Source: Bacteroidetes bacterium CG18_big_fil_WC_8_21_14_2_50_41_14 (GTDB lineage Bacteria > Bacteroidota > Bacteroidia > Bacteroidales > F082). From it: a stretch of 49,341 nucleotides of DNA. The notes beneath the pieces were generated by a model, which saw nothing but the letters and a program-made list of their open reading frames with translations, was not told the origin of the DNA and made no database searches. This document shows positions 43,610 through 49,341 of the stretch, piece by piece. The stretch's first letter is position 1, and each line of letters opens with the position of its first letter. The position numbers were made by a program, and so were the translations under genes. The stretch lies in assembly GCA_002771745.1 (NCBI GenBank), contig PCUL01000006.1:2851-52191 (forward strand), written 5' to 3'.

Positions 43610-44286
43610 TATGGTTTGTCGCTCTTGATCAGAATATGATTAAAGGTAATGGCCCACATTCCCCGGGGTTGACCTACTTCAAAATCAATGGCTTTGTCGT
43701 TGGGATATAGTTTTCTTATTTTAGCAGCAACGTCGGTTGGAATATCAACATACAGCTTGCCATGACAAACCATACATTCTTGTTTAACATCAATGAGTTT
43801 GTAATAAACCGGATGCCCGTCCTTGTCAACGTCGACCCTTGTTTTAGGAATAGCCCTTTGAATATATCCCATGACATATTCCTTATACACAGTGTTTTCG
43901 AAGTCATTCGTTTCATTATCGGGGTTGCGGTTTTTTTTTGCCACGCGTTTAACTCCAACGTTTAGCACCCGCGCAAGCGAATCGGTGATGGGAATGGCTT
44001 GTGTATTACAAAATTCGAGGGCATACATAGGGCCACCCTTTTGCATGGCGTCCATGAGTGCCGACTTGATCCCAAACATGGACTGATGAACCAGAATAGC
44101 TCCTTGTATCATCAACTCCCGGTGCAAACTGTCATTTAAACCAGGGTAAACCATGACCTCGTTTTCTTTTACAGGTTGCTGATTTTCTTTTGCAGGTTGT
44201 TGATTTTCTTTTGTTTGCTTATTGGTTTGGAGGCATCCTGAGAACAGCGTGGTGTAGAGAAGAAATAGGAGGGAGATTGTTTTCAT
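43609..44286 (-). CDS. DUF3365 haem-binding lipoprotein (Tll0287-like)
   Basis: The 225-residue protein has a lipoprotein signal with lipobox cysteine C18 (LFSGC). A low-complexity linker repeats KENQQP (residues 26-43). The Tll0287-like/DUF3365 domain has the c-type haem site CMVCH (C171, C174, H175) and the conserved ending GQPRGMWAI. Related domains bind haem and are proposed as sensors or electron carriers. Here the gene is joined to slyD (12 bp) and ccoI (1-bp overlap), which ties it to copper/cbb3 biogenesis. The 21-bp tandem repeat in the linker DNA may vary in copy number. The function is inferred, not shown. Confidence 0.85.
   Translation of the reverse strand: MKTISLLFLLYTTLFSGCLQTNKQTKENQQPAKENQQPVKENEVMVYPGLNDSLHRELMIQGAILVHQSMFGIKSALMDAMQKGGPMYALEFCNTQAIPITDSLARVLNVGVKRVAKKNRNPDNETNDFENTVYKEYVMGYIQRAIPKTRVDVDKDGHPVYYKLIDVKQECMVCHGKLYVDIPTDVAAKIRKLYPNDKAIDFEVGQPRGMWAITFNHILIKSDKP
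44158..44220 (-). repeat. 21-bp tandem repeat in the DUF3365 gene
   Basis: About two and a half copies of a 21-bp unit (TTTCTTTTRCAGGTTGYTGAT on the plus strand) encode KENQQP-like hydrophilic linker repeats after the lipobox. Confidence 0.8.
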
Positions 44287-44298
44287 GTGAAATAATAC

Positions 44299-44748
44299 TT
44301 ATGGTTTAATAGCAATAATTTTTCCAACAAAGCGTAAATCGTGCCCGGCAAGCGGATGATTGAAATCCAGGGTAACATATTCCTTTCCGATGGCAATTAT
44401 TTCGCCGTGGTGTTTATTTCCGTCGTCATCGGTCATGGGAATGACATTGCCCTTTTGAAGCATGTTTTCATCAATTTTCCCATCCGCTTGAAAAGTATCT
44501 ATTGGCAAATCAAACACGGCATAGGGGTCGGTGGGGCCGTATGCGTTTTCAGCATTGATGACGAAGTCAAACGAGTCACCGGTGTCGAGATGAACCAGGT
44601 TTTGCTCAAAATCGGGAAGTAACTGGTTGTTGCCAAGAGTAAGCGTTACAGGTTTGTCTTCAGGTACCAATTCCATCGTTTTTCCCGTCTGTACGCTTAT
44701 CAGCGAGTAGGTTACCTGAATATTTTTTAAAGAATTTTTTTGCTTCAT
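44299..44748 (-). CDS. slyD: FKBP-type peptidyl-prolyl isomerase, SlyD-like
   Basis: The 149-residue protein has the SlyD arrangement: an FKBP core interrupted by an inserted flap. It begins VTYSLISVQTGK, contains 'NQLLPDFEQNLVHLDTGDSFDFVI' and 'NAYGPTDPYAVFDLPIDTF', and returns to the core at 'VTLDFNHPLAGHDLRFVGKI'. The His/Cys-rich metal-binding tail of E. coli SlyD is missing. It helps folding by cis-trans prolyl isomerisation in the cytoplasm. It is the first gene of the slyD-DUF3365-ccoI transcript, with a TAnnTTTG element 19 bp upstream. Confidence 0.92.
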   Translation of the reverse strand: MKQKNSLKNIQVTYSLISVQTGKTMELVPEDKPVTLTLGNNQLLPDFEQNLVHLDTGDSFDFVINAENAYGPTDPYAVFDLPIDTFQADGKIDENMLQKGNVIPMTDDDGNKHHGEIIAIGKEYVTLDFNHPLAGHDLRFVGKIIAIKP

Positions 44749-44767
44749 AATGACATTGAATCCATTG

Positions 44768-44775
44768 CAAAAGTA
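44768..44775 (-). promoter_or_regulatory. Candidate -7 element for slyD-DUF3365-ccoI
   Basis: The minus strand reads TACTTTTG (TAnnTTTG) 19 bp before the slyD start and after the terminator of the complex III operon. Confidence 0.45.
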
Positions 44776-44791
44776 CTACGATTACCGGAAT

Positions 44792-44826
44792 AAAAAAAGC
44801 CCTTTCCATCATGTGTGAAAAGGGCT
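44792..44826 (-). terminator. Terminator of the alternative complex III operon
   Basis: On the minus strand AGCCCTTTT pairs with AAAGGGCT across a short loop and is followed by seven T. It lies 19 bp beyond the actF stop. Confidence 0.88.
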
Positions 44827-44845
44827 CTTAATGGCGATCGTTTTA

Positions 44846-46036
44846 TTAAAAGTGTTCTTCGGTTGTACTTTCGAGTAGGTAAGGATGGTTTTTTGGTATC
44901 AGGGGCATTTTCGATAAAGAATAACCTGTTACCAAGCCAAATAATCCGGCAAAGCCGATAAAGGTTCCGACTTCGATAAGAGAAATAGCGTGTTTAAGTT
45001 CGATGCTGGGCATAATGGACATGTACAACTCTACCCACTGTCCAACGATGAGCACAAGTACAGCGAACAACACCAGGTTTTCATTTTTAGCCACCCGGTT
45101 CCACATTAGGAAAAGAAATGGGAACGCCCAGTTAACGAGCAGTTCAGTATAAAACATGGTTTTGTATTCACCCATTTCGCGGGGCACATAATAAATGGTT
45201 TCTTCAGGAATGTTGGCGTACCAAATTAACAAGTATTGCGACAGCCACATGTAGGCCCATATAATACTAAGTGCAAAAATGTAACGTGAGAAGTTGGCGA
45301 TGTGTTCTTTGGTGAGCATGGGCAGATAGCCAAGTTTACGCAGGATAATGGCGATAGCGGCAATGGCGGCTACTCCATGGAAAAAGGCGCTAATAAATTT
45401 TTTCACCACATAAATAGTGCTGTACCAGTGCGGATCGAGCGACATGAGCCAGTCGATGCTGAAGAGTGAAAACGAGAAGGCGAAAACAAAAATGAATACT
45501 TTTGAGCTGAACTCAATTTTACTAAAATAAGCAACACCACCCACCTTATCCTCACGCAACGACAGGCTCTTGATACGGTATGTGAGAAAAATCCATAATC
45601 CGAAGAAAACGACAAAACGCAGTGCGAAAAATGGGAGGTTCAGGTAGGGTGCTTTATGCTGAAGCAAAGGATCTTGTGCAACGGCATCTGCATGTGTCCA
45701 ATGGTATAAATCATGAACACCCAAAAACATCAAAGCAAACAACACAAAACTAACAATCAGGTAGTTGCTCATGGCTTGTGGAATGCGCAAATAGGCCGCC
45801 GACCAACCCGACTGGGTTACCGCCTGGATGGCCATCCAAAACAAGGCACCCATTGCTATCGAAAGAAAATAATAATTATTCAGCAATAAGTTTGCCCAGG
45901 TCCTGGTTCCGTTTTCTGTGACAAAACCTGCGATTACAGAGATAACACCCAGCACGATCATGACAAGCATGATCAATTTAAATTTGCCACTGAGTTGTAC
46001 TTTTTTATCCATGTCGGTGATTTTAATGTGAATCAT
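44846..46036 (-). CDS. actF: Alternative complex III subunit ActF
   Basis: ActF is an integral subunit of the quinol:cytochrome c oxidoreductase that replaces the bc1 complex. The 396-residue product has about ten membrane spans without redox motifs, as expected, and resembles the C-terminal part of ActC. A second possible start (MDKKVQLSGKF, 46012) removes eight residues and may be the true one; the 46036 start lies 2 bp after actE. Marks of the family include 'WAFPFLFLMWNRVAKNE' and 'EVGTFIGFAGLFGLV'. It ends the operon. Confidence 0.93.
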   Translation of the reverse strand: MIHIKITDMDKKVQLSGKFKLIMLVMIVLGVISVIAGFVTENGTRTWANLLLNNYYFLSIAMGALFWMAIQAVTQSGWSAAYLRIPQAMSNYLIVSFVLFALMFLGVHDLYHWTHADAVAQDPLLQHKAPYLNLPFFALRFVVFFGLWIFLTYRIKSLSLREDKVGGVAYFSKIEFSSKVFIFVFAFSFSLFSIDWLMSLDPHWYSTIYVVKKFISAFFHGVAAIAAIAIILRKLGYLPMLTKEHIANFSRYIFALSIIWAYMWLSQYLLIWYANIPEETIYYVPREMGEYKTMFYTELLVNWAFPFLFLMWNRVAKNENLVLFAVLVLIVGQWVELYMSIMPSIELKHAISLIEVGTFIGFAGLFGLVTGYSLSKMPLIPKNHPYLLESTTEEHF

Positions 46037-46038
46037 GT

Positions 46039-46617
46039 TTAGTTGGAAAGGCTTCTGATATAATTAATAATCTTCCACCGTTTTTCCGGCGCGATCTGTG
46101 ATCCGTGAGGACCCATGAGCCCGGAAATGGATCCCATGGTGATGACATAATACAATTCTCCATCGGGTTTCGATGTAATAAAGGTTTCGACAAGCGATCG
46201 GGGTTTGGCAGGAAACAGACCGCTGGTGTATAAGTAACCATCACCTTTTCCCTGATCTCCATGGCAGTCAACACAAAAAATCGTGTAAAGCCGTTTACCC
46301 TCTGCAATCGTTCCGGTATCGCCAGTCAACGGATTAACAAGCTGTACACCAGCCAGTGTTTGGTTTACGACCCTGTCGGTAATAGTCGCCCCCGGGTATG
46401 GAAAAGGCATGTAACCTCGTGCAACAGCACCCGTCACAGGCAATTGGTTGGTCAGGCTGTCGCGGAAGATCGGATTTGGAGAATAGGCTTTATAGTATTT
46501 GGTGTAATACATGTCACGCACCCCCATGTAATCGTAACCTGGATTGTTTTTATCCTTGTTGCACGATAACAACGCGAAAGGAATGATCATCAGGGTTAAA
46601 AAACGTAAGAATTTCAT
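46039..46617 (-). CDS. actE: Alternative complex III monohaem cytochrome c subunit ActE
   Basis: ActE is the cytochrome c through which alternative complex III can hand electrons to the oxidases. From the start at 46617 (MKFLRFLTLM) the product is 192 residues with lipobox cysteine C19 (ALLSC). The frame begins earlier (46644), but that start overlaps actD and delays the signal. The haem site is CVDCH (C115, C118, H119), with likely ligand M168 in SGLMGPHGS. Upstream of the haem lies the conserved 'YMPFPYPGAT' segment. It is placed between actD and actF. Confidence 0.94.
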   Translation of the reverse strand: MKFLRFLTLMIIPFALLSCNKDKNNPGYDYMGVRDMYYTKYYKAYSPNPIFRDSLTNQLPVTGAVARGYMPFPYPGATITDRVVNQTLAGVQLVNPLTGDTGTIAEGKRLYTIFCVDCHGDQGKGDGYLYTSGLFPAKPRSLVETFITSKPDGELYYVITMGSISGLMGPHGSQIAPEKRWKIINYIRSLSN

Positions 46618-46630
46618 CTTGAAGGATTTT

Positions 46631-47158
46631 TTACTCATGGTCATTTACTGTTGATTCTTTTATTTCAGTGGCTCCGGTTTCTTTAAGCATCTTCATCAAA
46701 TGCTTTGTTTCCTGCTCGTTCATGTCCTCAGTATTGGCAATCACAAGAACAAACTTGTCTTCCGTGGATCTGGGATCAGGCAAAACAACCTGCTTTCCCG
46801 GAAACATTTTTTCCCTGCCAAGGTAGGTTAGAAAGGTCAATAAGGTGCCGATAAAAATAGTCCCGACAAACATAATGATGATGAATGACAGGGTGTTAAG
46901 TGGCTTCCCTCCAAATTTCAACGGGTAGCTTACCACCGACATCCAGTAAAGCATCATAAAGATGGCGACAGCCCCGACAGCTCCATACACAAAGGTTGCA
47001 TAGGGTAACCGGGTGGTTAGCTTAAGCCGCGACCAGATACCATGAATGGGAAATGGAGAATATACATCAGCTACAACAATGCCATCGGCTTGTAGTTTGT
47101 CGATAGCATGCAGCAACACGTCCTCATCTTCGTAAATGCCCAGTATATTAGTTTTCAT
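46631..47158 (-). CDS. actD: Alternative complex III subunit ActD (DUF3341)
   Basis: The 175-residue protein has the DUF3341 opening 'LGIYEDEDVLLHAIDKLQADGI' and 'YSPFPIHGI', then two membrane spans (about 60-80 and 95-115) and a cytoplasmic tail. ActD anchors the complex; it has no cofactor. It overlaps actC by 11 bp, so translation is coupled. Confidence 0.95.
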   Translation of the reverse strand: MKTNILGIYEDEDVLLHAIDKLQADGIVVADVYSPFPIHGIWSRLKLTTRLPYATFVYGAVGAVAIFMMLYWMSVVSYPLKFGGKPLNTLSFIIIMFVGTIFIGTLLTFLTYLGREKMFPGKQVVLPDPRSTEDKFVLVIANTEDMNEQETKHLMKMLKETGATEIKESTVNDHE

Positions 47159-48524
47159 CTGTAAATGATTTTAACGTGGTTGTTTCTTTTAATACTCCTT
47201 TCACCTCACTGATAGCAATGGTTGGTAGCCAGCGGAAAAATGCAAGTACGCCTAACACAAATAATCCGATGGTGCCGACAAAAGCCGCTATTTCTGTAAT
47301 AGTTGGCGAATAGGTTGCCCAGGTAGCCGGCAAAAAGTCTTTGGAAAGTGAAGTCACCACGATGACATACCGTTCGAACCACATTCCAATGTTGATAAAG
47401 ATGGACATGATAAATACGATGGCGATGTTTTTTCGAATGGCCTTAAACCAGAATAATTGAGGAATAATGGCATTGCAGGTAATCATCGTCCAATAGGCAA
47501 AGGTGTAATCGCCCGTGACCCTGTTTTTCATGAAGGTAAAGAGTTCATATTCAGATCCTGAATACCAGGCGGTGAATAGCTCCGTCATGTAGGCTGTGGC
47601 CATGATAAGTGAAATAAACGTCAATATTCGGGTAATGGCATCGAGGTGGCCATCCGTTACATAATCCTTAAAGCTGTATAATTTTCTAAGGATAATCATC
47701 AACGTGAGTACCATGCCAAATCCTGAAAAAATAGCACCTATAACAAAATAGGGAGGGAAAATAGTGGTGTGCCAGCCCGGTACAACGGATACTGAAAAGT
47801 CCATAGAAACAATGGAGTGTACCGAAACTACCAATGGAGCGGCCATTCCTCCCAGGAGCAAAGCGGCAGTTTCGAAACGCAGCCAGCTTTTAGCATTCCC
47901 AATCCATCCAAAACTCATGGCGCCATAGATTTTTTTCTTTATTTTGGAGGCGGTGGATTCGCGAATGGTGGCAAAATCAGGAATCATGCCCATGTACCAA
48001 AACAAAGCAGAAGCCATGAAATAGGTGCTGATGGCCACTACATCCCAAAACAGGGGTGAGTTAAAATTATCCCAAAGTGGGCCACGGGTATTCCAGTAAG
48101 GGAAAATAAAGAATCCATCCCAAATTCTGCCCATGTGAAGTAAGGGGAACAATCCTGCCGCCATCACGGCAAAAATGGTCATGGCCTCGGCTGCCCTGTT
48201 AATCGAGGTCCGCCATTTTTGACGCAGGATGAGCAGGAATATCGAAAAGGCAGTTCCTGCATGACCGATACCGATCCACCAAACAAAATTGATAATGGCA
48301 TATCCCCAGGCTACGTTGTTGTTTAATCCCCAGGCTCCGATACCCGTGGAAATGGTGTTGTAAAATCCCCAGGAACCCCATGCCATGGCGATGATTGCAA
48401 GCCCTGCCGTAACCCACCACCAAATTGGTGTGGGTGCATCGAGTGGCCGCAGCACATCCCTGCCCACATCGCTGTAGGTCTTGTTTCCCTTTATTAGTAT
48501 TCCTCTTACTCTGGTATTGTACAT
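47148..48524 (-). CDS. actC: Alternative complex III subunit ActC (NrfD family)
   Basis: ActC is the quinol-binding membrane subunit of alternative complex III, of the NrfD/PsrC type. The 458-residue protein has about ten spans; family marks are 'WWIGIGHAGTAFSIFLLILRQKWR', 'HMGRIWDGFFIFPYWNTRGPLWDNFNSPLFWD' and 'VSVHSIVSMDFSVSVVPGWHTTIFPPYF'. It starts 24 bp after the actB stop and overlaps actD. Confidence 0.95.
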   Translation of the reverse strand: MYNTRVRGILIKGNKTYSDVGRDVLRPLDAPTPIWWWVTAGLAIIAMAWGSWGFYNTISTGIGAWGLNNNVAWGYAIINFVWWIGIGHAGTAFSIFLLILRQKWRTSINRAAEAMTIFAVMAAGLFPLLHMGRIWDGFFIFPYWNTRGPLWDNFNSPLFWDVVAISTYFMASALFWYMGMIPDFATIRESTASKIKKKIYGAMSFGWIGNAKSWLRFETAALLLGGMAAPLVVSVHSIVSMDFSVSVVPGWHTTIFPPYFVIGAIFSGFGMVLTLMIILRKLYSFKDYVTDGHLDAITRILTFISLIMATAYMTELFTAWYSGSEYELFTFMKNRVTGDYTFAYWTMITCNAIIPQLFWFKAIRKNIAIVFIMSIFINIGMWFERYVIVVTSLSKDFLPATWATYSPTITEIAAFVGTIGLFVLGVLAFFRWLPTIAISEVKGVLKETTTLKSFTDEN

Positions 48525-48548
48525 GTTATCAGTTTTTTTTGTTCAATA

Positions 48549-49341
48549 CTATGCTTCTGTATTTCTCACCCTGGTTAAATAACTTGTAGAAGGCAGGGTA
48601 TGGAGTTGTTCCAGTAAATGGTACATGCGGTCTTCTTTTACCTGCTTATATACTGCACTTTCTTTATTCAGCAGGTTGCCAAATTGAATGGCATCGGCGG
48701 GACAACTTTGCTGACAGGCAGTCCTGATTTCACCATCGCGCAGTTCGCGGTCTTCCATCTTGGCCACCAGTTTTTTCTCCTGAATGCGCTGTACGCAAAG
48801 CGAGCATTTTTCTACAACACCTCGTTGACGAACTATTACATCCGGGTTGAGTACCATTCTGCCCAGCTCGCTGTTCATGTTGAAGTCGAATTTATTGTTG
48901 TTGGTAAACTCGAACCAATTAAAGCGACGTACTTTGTAAGGACAGTTGTTCATACAATAACGTGTTCCGATACAGCGGTTGTAGGCCATCTGGTTCAGGC
49001 CTTCGGTACTGTGGTTGGTGGCAGCAACAGGACATACATTTTCGCAAGGGGCATTGTCGCAATGCTGGCACATCACCGGTATGTGGTACACTTCCGGATT
49101 CTCTTCACTACGGGCATAATACCTGTCGATGCGCATCCAATGCATGATACGCCGGTTTTTTACCTGTTCTTTACCGATTACGGCTACATTGTTTTCTGAT
49201 TGACAAGCAATAACACAGTTTGCACACCCGGTACAGCTGTTCAGGTCGATGGACATCCCCCAATGCAAACCATCGTATTGTATCTTACTGTATAACGAAA
49301 CATTGTGTTCCTCATCGAAAACATGCTGTTCGTTTCCGGCA
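48549..49341 (-). CDS. actB: Alternative complex III iron-sulfur subunit ActB, C-terminal part
   Basis: The frame is open to the right end of the window, so the gene is cut and its N-terminal molybdopterin-oxidoreductase-like part lies outside; a TTG at 49268 is not the start. The visible 263 residues hold the ferredoxin-like domain with CTGCANCVIAC, CQHCDNAPCENVCP, CIGTRYCMNNCPY and CSLCVQRI, enough for four Fe-S clusters (three 4Fe-4S and one 3Fe-4S are usual). ActB takes electrons from the quinol site in ActC toward the haems of ActA and ActE. ActA should lie further right. Confidence 0.94.
   Translation of the reverse strand, partial: AGNEQHVFDEEHNVSLYSKIQYDGLHWGMSIDLNSCTGCANCVIACQSENNVAVIGKEQVKNRRIMHWMRIDRYYARSEENPEVYHIPVMCQHCDNAPCENVCPVAATNHSTEGLNQMAYNRCIGTRYCMNNCPYKVRRFNWFEFTNNNKFDFNMNSELGRMVLNPDVIVRQRGVVEKCSLCVQRIQEKKLVAKMEDRELRDGEIRTACQQSCPADAIQFGNLLNKESAVYKQVKEDRMYHLLEQLHTLPSTSYLTRVRNTEA

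Noticed and set aside
48618-49199. 193-residue plus-strand frame opposite actB
   Set aside because: It is the antisense shadow of a conserved ferredoxin-type gene with clear Cys motifs; no start signal or family resemblance.

Overview
The window is chromosomal DNA of a Bacteroidota bacterium with a respiratory, facultatively aerobic lifestyle. The evidence is a SusC/SusD pair, two proteins with type IX secretion sorting tails, DUF4252/FecR-type regulators, Bacteroidota-style promoters (TAnnTTTG), alternative complex III, and a fused CcoN-CcoO. A marine or sediment member of class Bacteroidia is my guess; the genus cannot be read from the sequence. No tRNA, rRNA, CRISPR array, insertion sequence or phage gene was seen. 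Almost everything is on the minus strand.

Layout. 1-1131 (+): the end of an anti-sigma-factor-like gene and a DUF4252 gene, closed by a bidirectional terminator. 1210-6206 (-): a thioredoxin-like protein, DUF4159, RsmE and a large secreted PKD/T9SS protein. 6390-10681 (-): a GH13 alpha-glucosidase coupled by an ATGA overlap to a PHP-glycosyltransferase fusion. 10758-20945 (-): a secreted hypothetical protein, a frameshifted SusC, SusD, a surface lipoprotein that fuses a YncE-like propeller to a phosphoesterase, and a second TonB-dependent receptor. I read these as one nutrient-acquisition locus. A PHO-box-like promoter sits in front and a terminator-like hairpin lies in the middle.

From 21479 to the right end the window is mostly a respiratory gene cluster. 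Cytochrome bd (DUF4492, cydA, cydB and an unlisted 35-residue membrane peptide) comes first. After a T9SS esterase on the plus strand comes an A2-type caa3 oxidase locus (SCO, coxA, coxC, coxD, coxB with a haem c domain, ctaB). A divergent LruC-domain lipoprotein gene follows on the plus strand. Next comes a cbb3 locus, listed here by coordinate: DUF4920, cytochrome c, TauE/SafE, ccoH, ccoG, ccoP, ccoQ, fused ccoNO, ccoS, ccoI, a DUF3365 haem lipoprotein and slyD. Last is alternative complex III (ActF, E, D, C and the end of ActB).

Together these genes can oxidise quinol directly with the bd oxidase, or pass electrons through alternative complex III to c-type cytochromes and then to caa3 or cbb3. 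Copper loading is covered by SCO, CcoI, CcoH, CcoG and possibly the TauE/SafE protein. Terminators and TAnnTTTG elements divide the cluster into separately transcribed blocks. The least explained parts are the phosphoesterase/SusCD locus, the bd-associated peptide and the slyD-DUF3365-ccoI block.
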